The position numbers were made by a program, and so were the translations under genes. Under the pieces are notes generated by a model. The model ran no database searches, was not told the DNA's origin, and saw only the letters and a list, made by a program, of their open reading frames with translations. This document shows positions 10,474 to 17,485 of a stretch of 64,000 bases of DNA, piece after piece. Positions within the stretch are counted from its first letter, which is position 1. Each line of letters opens with the position of its first letter. This stretch comes from Streptomyces sp. LUP30 (GTDB taxonomy: Bacteria > Actinomycetota > Actinomycetes > Streptomycetales > Streptomycetaceae): positions 186,001-250,000 of the forward strand of contig NZ_MJAJ01000004.1 in assembly GCF_001746365.1 (NCBI RefSeq), in the 5' to 3' direction.

Positions 10474-11133
10474 GTGGATTACCAAGAAGCAAGCACCGAG
10501 GTGGATCGCCTCTTGAGTGCTGAACTTGGATCGCTGGTCCACGGAGAGGGGGCATCAGTACGGCCGCCTGTTGTCCTGGGCTCATGGAGACTCTCGCCGG
10601 GCGACAAGGAGTTTCTGTCTGTCCACGGATTGCCGGCGCTTCCTTCCATGGACACGCTTCTGCGTGTCGGTGCCCTCTTCCAGTCGTCGAGTGAGCCGGA
10701 GTATGCAGGTCAAGGCTGGAATGGTTATGTGGTCGCGCAATGCGGAGATGTGCAAATCGTGGTCAGTGAAACGTCTGGCTCCGTGTTCGCCGTGCCAGAT
10801 GTGCGCGACATGGCGCCGGCGCTTGCGCATGTACATCCGGACCGGATTCAGGATGAGTTGATTAATTCGCGACTCGCCGTCTTCGTCGATTTCTGTTGGC
10901 GTTGGTACTGGCTTGCTCCTCTTCTGGTGGATCAGCGTGATCGGGCCGACCGTGCCGAAATGGCTGCCTGGGAAGCCTCGAGAAAATCGGGCAGCAAGGC
11001 TGCAGACGTCGACTTCCATGCGCCCTATCGAGAACTCTGCTCCAGGGTTCGGGCCAACTTCCATGGAAAGGATCGCCTGTCGGTCGAGAAACCCCAATCG
11101 ATGTGGTCGGTGATGATCGACGGCTTTGAGTAG
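10474..11133 (+). CDS. SUKH-4-like immunity protein for the RHS toxin
   Basis: The product is 219 residues. GTG 10474 is chosen because GGAGG at 10461-10465 lies eight bases upstream; the earlier in-frame GTG at 10465 overlaps that site. The sequence has the SUKH-4 layout: an early FLSVHGLP segment, LLRVG, strands around GYVVAQCG and IVVSETSGSVFAVPD, then the family-typical NSRLAVFVDF block near residue 135. SUKH proteins are known immunity partners of polymorphic nuclease and deaminase toxins. Position immediately after the toxin tip supports cognate immunity, acting in the cytosol by binding the toxin domain. Lower GC than neighbours matches the toxin tip, so the two probably moved together. 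Confidence 0.8.
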   Translation: MDYQEASTEVDRLLSAELGSLVHGEGASVRPPVVLGSWRLSPGDKEFLSVHGLPALPSMDTLLRVGALFQSSSEPEYAGQGWNGYVVAQCGDVQIVVSETSGSVFAVPDVRDMAPALAHVHPDRIQDELINSRLAVFVDFCWRWYWLAPLLVDQRDRADRAEMAAWEASRKSGSKAADVDFHAPYRELCSRVRANFHGKDRLSVEKPQSMWSVMIDGFE

Positions 11134-11254
11134 CTGATCCGCCCAGGAGCGCCAGTCCTCGGTGACGGGGGAAAGGGATGATCTCTGGAAGGGTGCACCC
11201 TCGCGACCGCGAGCGGTGTATGCCAATGGCTCGGCAGAGACCGGGGGTACGGGT

Positions 11255-11428
11255 ATGAGTGTCAGGCCGTCCTTGATCCAGGCCGGGCGAGTGGACTGGG
11301 GGTCTCTGCGCTGAGGGCGCGGCAAGACGGGAGCCCACATTCCCGAGACCTTCGCTCGTCTCCTCGAGGCGGGCACGCCCCGAGAGTTGACCGAGGCGTC
11401 CCTTGAAGGGCACGTGTACGTTCAGTGA
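11255..11428 (+). pseudogene. Remnant of an immunity-like gene with internal stop
   Basis: From ATG 11255 the frame reads MSVRPSLIQAGRVDWGSLR, hits TGA at 11312, then continues as TGAHIPETFARLLEAGTP and ends LEGHVYVQ-stop at 11428. The pattern VDWxSL...hxG.A..iPe....LL resembles the start of the HEAT-like immunity proteins found beside polymorphic toxins. That family assignment is tentative. A premature stop and a length of only 57 residues show it is not a working gene. It suggests an older immunity cassette left behind after toxin-tip replacement. Confidence 0.4.
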
Positions 11429-11493
11429 GCCCATTCCAACTTCAGTCGACAGTCGATCGGTGCTGTGTCACGGACGTCTGGTACACCCTGGCT

Positions 11494-11865
11494 ATGACGT
11501 TCTTGGTGGTGGTCGAGGGTGATGCGGGCGGATGGCGCATCGATTCAGATGCGCTGACAGAAGCGATCCGTGCCCGATGGTCTGAGGTTGAGATCGACTC
11601 GATGCACCGCAGTGAAGCACGCAGTCTCGTATGGCAGTTTCAGACGGAGAACGGCTCAGGTGAGGCGTACCTGCACGAGGACGGCACATGCCTGTACATG
11701 GACGTCTGGGAGGAAGATGCGATCTGGTTGGCGATCGTTTTCCGCGAGCTGACACCCATGGACCTTGACCTGGTGTTCTGCGATGAGGGTTATGCCTTCG
11801 ACGTTCGTCTGCGGGCGGGCACGTCCGAGGCCGAATTGACGCACCTGGTGAATGCTGCGGATTGA
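11494..11865 (+). CDS. Small acidic protein of unknown function next to the immunity gene
   Basis: ATG 11494 gives a 123-residue protein starting MTFLVVVEGDAGGWRID; an upstream GTG at 11425 is open in frame but its extension looks non-coding. It is rich in Asp and Glu with alternating strands and an amphipathic helix (TEAIRARW), a size and charge typical of immunity proteins. I do not recognise the family. The position after the SUKH gene and the broken immunity gene suggests an accessory or orphan immunity role, which is inference. Its base composition is like the preceding toxin/immunity genes. The stop is adjacent to the transposase remnant. Confidence 0.6.
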   Translation: MTFLVVVEGDAGGWRIDSDALTEAIRARWSEVEIDSMHRSEARSLVWQFQTENGSGEAYLHEDGTCLYMDVWEEDAIWLAIVFRELTPMDLDLVFCDEGYAFDVRLRAGTSEAELTHLVNAAD

Positions 11866-11867
11866 TC

Positions 11868-12235
11868 TCAGCCCGAGGCGGCGAGCTGGAGGATCAGGAC
11901 GGCTTGGACGAGGCTAGTGATCCGGGTCGTCGCGCAGCGGAGCTTGCGGAGGAGTCGCCAGGACTTGAGGGTGGCAATGGCCCGCTCGACCAGTGCGCGG
12001 ACCTTTGCGTGGGACCGGTTGACGGCCTGCTGGCCGGTGGAGAGGCTGTCCCATCGGCCACGGTAAGGGAGACGGACCGTGCCGCCTGCACCCTGATAGC
12101 CCTTGTCTGCCCAGCAGGTAATGCCGGCCTCGGCGAGTGCCTCGATGACGCCGTGCTCACGCGCGGCACGGACGTCGTGAACGGCGTCGGCCAGGGCTGG
12201 TGAAGCCCACTGTTGTTCGTGTCCGATGCGGGCGG
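11868..12235 (-). pseudogene. IS5-type transposase, C-terminal fragment
   Basis: The minus strand encodes about 120 residues reading HDVRAAREHGVIEAL, ADKGYQGAGG, then QQAVNRSHAKVRALVERA and LKSWRLLRKLRC, ending AASG-stop at 11868. This is the C-terminal third of IS5-family DDE transposases, including the final Glu region (VERAIATLKSW). An in-frame TGA near 12236 and loss of the N-terminal two thirds show it is dead. No terminal inverted repeat was recognised. It marks a past insertion at the edge of the toxin/immunity cluster. Confidence 0.85.
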
Positions 12236-12293
12236 GGGGTCAGGAGGGACGCACGCATTCTTAGGCACCGGCGGTCGACCGGAGCAGGGCAGC

Positions 12294-12317
12294 CCGCCGG
12301 AACCCGGGTTCGGGCGG
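12294..12317. terminator. Hairpin after the LamG gene
   Basis: CCGCCGGAACCC pairs with GGGTTCGGGCGG with one mismatch, and contains the 12-bp palindrome GAACCCGGGTTC. It lies just downstream of the leftward LamG gene ending at 12338. Confidence 0.45.
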
Positions 12318-12337
12318 ACCGTTGGGGAGGTCAGGGA

Positions 12338-14488
12338 TCAGCACAGACAACGATCCGTACCCCACCCCAGGCGGGAGACGTCCGTGTCCCTCAGCGCGCC
12401 GGAGTAGGCCTGTACCTCGTCCACGTCGCCATGCAGGTACTCGCCCCAGCCGTCGTCGGACCTGGCCCGGCCGATCTGGAGGGCACCGGTGCTGTGCCAG
12501 CCGTTGGAGAGACTCGCGGTCGCCTGGGCGTTGGTGTAGCCGTTGAGGTAGAGCCTGATCGTGTCGGTGGCGTCGTCGTAGACCACGGCGAGGCGCTGGC
12601 CTTGGCCCTCGCCACCGTCCGCGCCCACGATCTGGGACACCACCTTCTCGGGGGCTCCGGCCTCGTCTTTCTCCGGCATCACCAGTTGCCAGGTGTACGT
12701 GGACGGTTCGTAGCGCACCTTGAAGGCGTCGGTGTGCCGGCCAGCCTGCGAGAGCACGGCCATCGGGTGGGCGGGCTCGGCGTCTGCGAGGCGAACGACG
12801 ACGCCGAGAGTGAAACTGTCCCCAGTGTCCACGACGGGCCCGTCAGCAGTGGCGTACCCGCTCTCGCCGTCCAGCACCAGATGCCCGTCACCGACGAGTG
12901 GCGGCGGCACGTAGGTGCAGTCCGGGTCGATCTCCGGAATGCAGGAACTGTCGGAGCCCCGGTAGATCGAAGCCCCCGCACCGAGCCGCAGCGGTGCGCC
13001 GTCCGACTGCTCGGGGCTCAGACCGCCCGTCGCGTTCTCCAGCGACCAGTGGCCGAGCAACTTCGGCTTGCGGCCTGCAAGTTTGGCTGCCTCGTCCGGC
13101 ACCACGACCCGGTCGTGAACCTGTACGTCACCGATGTCCCCGTGCCACTGGTCCTCGTAGCCGGCAGCCCTGAGCGCGCGCCCGATCTGGAAAGCGCCTG
13201 CCGCTTCGGCGGGAGTCGCCTCAGCGGCGGTGCCGGCCTCGCGGCCGTTGACGTACAGTCGCGCCTTTCCGGTCTCGGCGTCGTACAGCCCCAGCAGATG
13301 GGCCCACTCGCCGGTCTCGGGGGCGCCGCCGGACACCTGTGCGCCGCCGATCGCGAACGACCAGGCGGCCCCGGAGTCCTGGCGGCGCAGCCCGAGGTCG
13401 AAGCCGGGCGTCCCATCGGCATCCTGGCTGACGACGGTCATGTTCCGGTCGGTTTCGGCGGGCCGTACCCACGCGCTCACCGCGAAGGTCTTACGGATGT
13501 CGGTCACCGAGGCGTCCGGGGTGAGAAAGCCGTGGCCGCTGCCGTCGAGGCCGACCGTGGTGGCGGTCGTGCTGCCTGTGGGCGCCGGGCCGCCGAAGGT
13601 CACGCCGGTTCCGGCACGGGCGGCGGTGCCGGTCTCGGCGGCGGCCGAGGTGGAGTCCGCCGGGTCGTCCAGCTTCCAGCGGTCGACTGGAGCACGGCCG
13701 GCCTTCACGTTGAAGTCGTAACGCGACTCTCCACTGCTTCGGCCCGACCGGTCGATGGCGTGGACCGTCAGCGACTTGGGTCCCGCGGAGAGCGGCAGGT
13801 ACGGGATGGTCACAGCCGCGCCCGGCTGCGCCGCGGAGACGGTGTCGTAGGGGCCGCCCACGAGGCCGTACCTGTACGACACCACGTCGTCGGAAGGCGA
13901 GTCCATGGTGAAGTGGCCGTAGACGCCCACTCCGTCCACCCAGAAAACGTCCTCCGGGTTGGGGTATTCGGGAGAGGTGATCGTGGCCTTCTCCGGGCTC
14001 ACGTCGTCGTACACGAACGAGCAGAGGGAGCCGTCGCCCTCGTCGCTCCACGCGGAGGTCGCCTTGCCGTCGTTTGCGCGGACATGCCAGGAGACGACGG
14101 TGTTCGCCGGGATGTCGTTCGGCATCGTCCAGTACTGGCGCGACCCCGAGGGGAGAATGATGCTGGTGAAGGTACGCTGCTGCTTCACTCCGGCCGCATC
14201 CGTCCACCAGGCTTCGAACTCGCCACTGACCGGGCTGGATTCGGAGGGCTGGTTGTCCTCCTCCGGGTCGTACAGCACCGCACCGAGCCTGGGCGGCGTC
14301 GAAACGTATGGCGTGTCGTCACCGGTCGCGCATGCCTTGCCTCCCGACTGGAGGTTTTGGACAAGCGGCTGATCCGGCGGCAGGTTGCTCACCGCGTTCG
14401 CCGTCCCGGCAGCCGTGGCCAACAGTGCCGCTGCGCAACTCCCCACCACCGTCCGTCTGCGTCTGCCTGTCCTCGTGAACCTGGTCAA
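12338..14488 (-). CDS. Secreted protein with two LamG-like jelly-roll domains
   Basis: The product is about 716 residues. TTG 14488 is chosen because GGGGAGGG precedes it by four bases and the frame then opens with MTRFTRTGRRRRT, a hydrophobic core and a cleavage site near GTANA, a classical Sec signal. Residues 30-210 are fibronectin-like beta modules (SWHVRANDGK, FTMDSPSDDVVSYRYG). Two concanavalin/LamG-type jelly rolls follow, about 235-440 and 460-700, each with the typical FTVSAWVR / RLYVNG / GALQIGRA elements. Such proteins bind glycans or the cell surface. It stands alone on this strand with its own hairpin. It could be a surface partner of the RHS system, but no direct link is visible. 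Confidence 0.8.
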   Translation of the reverse strand: MTRFTRTGRRRRTVVGSCAAALLATAAGTANAVSNLPPDQPLVQNLQSGGKACATGDDTPYVSTPPRLGAVLYDPEEDNQPSESSPVSGEFEAWWTDAAGVKQQRTFTSIILPSGSRQYWTMPNDIPANTVVSWHVRANDGKATSAWSDEGDGSLCSFVYDDVSPEKATITSPEYPNPEDVFWVDGVGVYGHFTMDSPSDDVVSYRYGLVGGPYDTVSAAQPGAAVTIPYLPLSAGPKSLTVHAIDRSGRSSGESRYDFNVKAGRAPVDRWKLDDPADSTSAAAETGTAARAGTGVTFGGPAPTGSTTATTVGLDGSGHGFLTPDASVTDIRKTFAVSAWVRPAETDRNMTVVSQDADGTPGFDLGLRRQDSGAAWSFAIGGAQVSGGAPETGEWAHLLGLYDAETGKARLYVNGREAGTAAEATPAEAAGAFQIGRALRAAGYEDQWHGDIGDVQVHDRVVVPDEAAKLAGRKPKLLGHWSLENATGGLSPEQSDGAPLRLGAGASIYRGSDSSCIPEIDPDCTYVPPPLVGDGHLVLDGESGYATADGPVVDTGDSFTLGVVVRLADAEPAHPMAVLSQAGRHTDAFKVRYEPSTYTWQLVMPEKDEAGAPEKVVSQIVGADGGEGQGQRLAVVYDDATDTIRLYLNGYTNAQATASLSNGWHSTGALQIGRARSDDGWGEYLHGDVDEVQAYSGALRDTDVSRLGWGTDRCLC

Positions 14489-14603
14489 GTGGCCCTCCCC
14501 TGTGCATGCTTGACGCTCGTGGATCACACGAGCGCCTGAAGCTAACAGAGCCCACTGACAGCACGGAAAGGGTTTCCCGGCCGACCTGTTCCACAACTTC
14601 GTT

Positions 14604-14784
14604 GTGGTCGAAGCAGGACAACCAACAACGCCGGGAATACTCGGCGGGGGCACGGAGGTGCGGGTTGCTGTTCGTGTTCGACCTGGGCCGCCGGGCAGTG
14701 ATCCTGGTCGGCGGTGGCGAGCCGGGCAACTGGGCCGGCTGGCATCGCGGCGCGGTGCCCCAGGCGGAGCAGGCGTATGCGTAG
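14604..14784 (+). pseudogene. HigB/RelE-like toxin remnant, frameshifted and N-terminally truncated
   Basis: One frame reads GGGTEVRV and the next reads LLFVFDLGRRAVILVGGG, then GNWAGWHRGAVPQAEQAYA-stop at 14784. Together these match the C-terminal half of HigB-type toxins (TEVRvLFvFDp.R.AilLvgGdKaGnW..Wy...ip.Ae..Y). One extra base after TEVRV breaks the frame, and no N-terminal half is recognisable upstream. The stop overlaps the antitoxin start at 14777, the usual toxin-first layout. Confidence 0.65.
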
Positions 14785-15139
14785 CAGCATCGCGTTGGAA
14801 GGGAATCCACTGCGGGAGGGTTCCGTACCCTCGGCGATGGTCCTGGCCTCCCGTGCGCACCGCCTCGCCGAGCTGCGGAAGCGGCAGCACGCCACGCAAG
14901 TCCAGGTTGCCGAAGCCATGGGTGTGACCCAGGCCCGCGTCTCACGCATCGAGAAAGGTCAACCGGAGCGCAGCGAGGTCGACACCCTCGCCGCATACGT
15001 AAAGGCGCTCGGCGGCAAGCTGAAGATCGTCGCGGCCGAGTTCCTGGGCGCGACGCCCTCCGCGGCCGGCCTCGCCCGGCCGCTGCACCATGCCCCGAAT
15101 GTGCTACTCATACCGGCACTGCCGACGCCGCTCACCTGA
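14777..15139 (+). CDS. HigA-like XRE antitoxin, now without a working toxin
   Basis: ATG 14777 overlaps the last eight bases of the broken toxin, giving 120 residues. An XRE helix-turn-helix is clear at about 38-95: RLAELRKRQHATQVQVAEAM, then GVTQARVSRIEKGQ, with VDTLAAYVKALGGKLKIVAAEF after it, the signature of HigA-type antitoxins. It would bind its own promoter as a dimer and neutralise HigB. The last 25 residues (from about ATPSAAG) are not typical and may be a read-on tail. An antitoxin that outlives its toxin could be a relic, or act as protection against a related toxin carried elsewhere. Confidence 0.75.
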   Translation: MRSSIALEGNPLREGSVPSAMVLASRAHRLAELRKRQHATQVQVAEAMGVTQARVSRIEKGQPERSEVDTLAAYVKALGGKLKIVAAEFLGATPSAAGLARPLHHAPNVLLIPALPTPLT

Positions 15140-15286
15140 GTTCACCAAGGCGGTTGGCGAGATCACCCGCGACCCTCGACGCCATCGAGTCTCCACAGGG
15201 CGCCGCACGCGGAGTTGGCAGGCGACGGCGCTCAACTGCCGCACAGGCCAAGCGTGATGACCCATCGTGCGGCGTGCGACGGGTAG

Positions 15287-15460
15287 ACCTTACGCGCCGC
15301 CACGGGCCGTCTCGCACCTACTGCTCACGAATATGCCCCCAAGGCGCCTTCGGATATCTGCACGGGCGACTTCACAGAGGCCGAGTTGGACGTCATCTTG
15401 GAGAAATGGAACATAGGTGCAAGATCAATGCGGCCGAGCGACTCGGGACATGAGCGTTGA
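15287..15460 (+). other. Open frame that looks like the tail of a lost gene upstream of the phosphatase
   Basis: In the roughly 310-base gap before the phosphatase, one frame is open from 15287 and ends SGHER-stop at 15460. Its last part reads DICTGDFTEAELDVILEKW, protein-like, and its stop overlaps the phosphatase ATG at 15450 as in a coupled operon. No start codon with a ribosome site is seen, so it is probably a truncated remnant. No family recognised. Confidence 0.3.
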
Positions 15461-16139
15461 ATCAACCCCTGGAACGCCCGTTGTCATTCGGTTCGTCCGG
15501 CATGGCGAGAGTTTCACCAACACAAGACGGCTTCTGTCCTACCGTGACGCTGACCTGCCGCTCACCTCCTGCGGACGGCAGCAGGCGGCGGCGCTCGCGG
15601 ACCGGCTCGTGGGTGAGACGACGATCTTTAGCTCGCCACTGGTCCGTGCCGCCCAGACCGCGCGGATCCTCGGCCGGGGTGCTGCGTTGGTCCGGTTCGA
15701 CGAGGGACTGCGCGAGCTTGATGTGGGCCATTTGGACGGCCGGGACGATCCGCGGTCCTGGGCCTTGCACGACTCAGTGCTCGCCCGCTGGGACGCCGGC
15801 GACACGGCAGCGGCCTTTCCGGGCGGAGAATCGCTGGCTGAGGCCGCCGCCCGCATACTCGCCGCCCTCGGCCGGTGTGCCGCCACTCGGCCATCCCCGC
15901 TGGTGGTCTCGCACGGCGGAGCGATACGTGCCGCGCTCCTCCAGATCTCTCGGGGGGAGACCGTCTTGCGACATCTTGGCAATTGTGTCGAGCTCCATCT
16001 CGCCTGCCACGTCGAAGGCGAGAGAATTCGCGCCATGCAAATCACACGAGAACCCGCACGTCACGATGGTGCTGGGAGGAAAGAATGCGCGTGGGAATCG
16101 ACTGCAGGCGGATCTGGGGAAACGGCGTCTCCCGGCTGA
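15450..16139 (+). CDS. Histidine phosphatase (phosphoglycerate-mutase superfamily)
   Basis: The product is 229 residues from ATG 15450 (MSVESTPGTPVVIRFVRHGES). The RHG catalytic motif lies at about residue 16, followed by NTRRLLSYRDADLPLTSCGR, FSSPLVRAAQTARIL, ELDVGHLDGRD, GESLAEAAAR and the second catalytic VVSHGGAIRA block near 150. These are the conserved features of two-histidine phosphatases. The substrate cannot be told; neighbours suggest a phosphosugar or nucleotide-sugar by-product. Its 3' end overlaps the glycosyltransferase start by 55 bases in another frame, so the pair is translated together. Confidence 0.85.
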   Translation: MSVESTPGTPVVIRFVRHGESFTNTRRLLSYRDADLPLTSCGRQQAAALADRLVGETTIFSSPLVRAAQTARILGRGAALVRFDEGLRELDVGHLDGRDDPRSWALHDSVLARWDAGDTAAAFPGGESLAEAAARILAALGRCAATRPSPLVVSHGGAIRAALLQISRGETVLRHLGNCVELHLACHVEGERIRAMQITREPARHDGAGRKECAWESTAGGSGETASPG

Positions 16140-17263
16140 CCCGAGACTTCGTGGGCGGGCTCATCGATGGTGCGCCCGAATTTGATCTCGTTCTGTTCGG
16201 CGACCGCGGGGAGCTGGGACTGTGGGCCGAGCAAGGCGCCGAGGTCTGCGACTATCCGCTGGCCAAGTACTCCGAACGCGATATCCATGGACTTCCGCTG
16301 ATCATCGAGGCGGCGAGGGTGGACTCCTTCCTGGCCCTTCAGTACTACGTGTCGCCGCTGATCCCCTGCCGACACATCCGCTTCCTGCATGACACCTATC
16401 CGTTCATGGACGGGGTTCCGCTGGCGACGCTCGAAGAATGGCGACTGCGCTACGGTGAGCGGGACCTCGGCCTCCTGCTGACGTACGTGCGGGAACGTAT
16501 GCCCGCCTCTACAAGCGGGCAGGAACCCGATGTCCAGGACGTCTACAGGGTGCTGTACGCCGAGGGCGTCGAGAGGGCCGACGTGGTGCTGTCGGTCTCG
16601 GATTCCTCTGCACGCCGACTGCGTGAACTGTTTCCGGCGCACGCCGCGAAGATCAACACGGTCTACCCGTTCGCCAGCTCGAAGTTCCACGACGCAAGCG
16701 GCTGGAAAGGCCCTTTCGACGCGCCCTGGCAGATCCTGCACATCGGTAACTTCGAGCCGCGCCGCAACCAGCTCAGCCTTCTGCAGGCGGTGGAGTCGAT
16801 GTACCGCTGCGGCGTCCCGGTGACTCTGACACTGGTCGGACGTTCCACCGGCAATTACAGGGATTACGCTGCACAGGTCCATGCGGCGATCGGCCGGGGC
16901 GTGGCTGGCGGCTGGATCAATTATCACTACTGGATCAGCGACGACGAGCTCATCGACGCCTACTGCAGGTCGGCCGTACTTGTCGTACCGTCCTGGTGTG
17001 AGGGATTCGGCCTGCCCGTGCTGGAAGCACTGACCCTAGGAGTGCCGGTCGTCGCGGTCCGCTCCGACACCTTGCAGGAGGTCTGCGACACCGCAGCTCG
17101 GTGGAGCGAACCGTCGGCGGAGTCCCTGGCGCGGACGCTCACTGCGGTGCTGTCGGAGCCCTCGATACAGCGGGGCCTCAGTCAGGCGGCGCTGCGGCAG
17201 TCCAGCAAGTACCAGCGGGACGTCACCGTGGATCGGCTTCGCTTGGCCCTACGGGGTTTCTGA
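16085..17263 (+). CDS. Family-4 glycosyltransferase
   Basis: The product is 392 residues from ATG 16085, with GGAGGAAAG immediately upstream. It opens MRVGIDCRRIWGNGVSR, the glycine-rich start of GT-B GT4 enzymes. The C-terminal Rossmann half has LHIGNFEPRRN (about 222), LVGRST, and the nucleotide-sugar site VPSWCEGFGLPVLEALTLGV with the E-x7-E pattern (about 302-320). It is cytosolic, without membrane segments, and would transfer a sugar from an NDP-sugar to an unknown acceptor. The overlap with the histidine phosphatase suggests a two-gene glycoconjugate step. Nothing is recognised in the 220 bases after it. Confidence 0.85.
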   Translation: MRVGIDCRRIWGNGVSRLTRDFVGGLIDGAPEFDLVLFGDRGELGLWAEQGAEVCDYPLAKYSERDIHGLPLIIEAARVDSFLALQYYVSPLIPCRHIRFLHDTYPFMDGVPLATLEEWRLRYGERDLGLLLTYVRERMPASTSGQEPDVQDVYRVLYAEGVERADVVLSVSDSSARRLRELFPAHAAKINTVYPFASSKFHDASGWKGPFDAPWQILHIGNFEPRRNQLSLLQAVESMYRCGVPVTLTLVGRSTGNYRDYAAQVHAAIGRGVAGGWINYHYWISDDELIDAYCRSAVLVVPSWCEGFGLPVLEALTLGVPVVAVRSDTLQEVCDTAARWSEPSAESLARTLTAVLSEPSIQRGLSQAALRQSSKYQRDVTVDRLRLALRGF

Positions 17264-17485
17264 TGGATGTCCGTGGAGGAAGGAGCGGCGTCTGCGGTGC
17301 GTACGATCGGCGTGCGCTGTGAACGGTCATGCGGCGGAGCTCCCCGTCCGCTTGCGGCGAGCGGCATGGTGGTCCCCGCTCGGGCGAAGCCGAGGGCGGA
17401 GGACGCTGTGACGCCGCGGCGATCCATCAGAAGTCCCTAGGCCCCGGCCTCCTTCCGTGTAGGTAGAAACGCCCCGCGCGGGCGG

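Noticed and set aside
12200-14539. 779-codon plus-strand frame
   Set aside because: Antisense to the LamG gene; no recognisable protein features.
17264-17485. Possible small gene between the glycosyltransferase and the STAND gene
   Set aside because: No frame has a ribosome site and protein-like sequence; a simple convergent gap fits.
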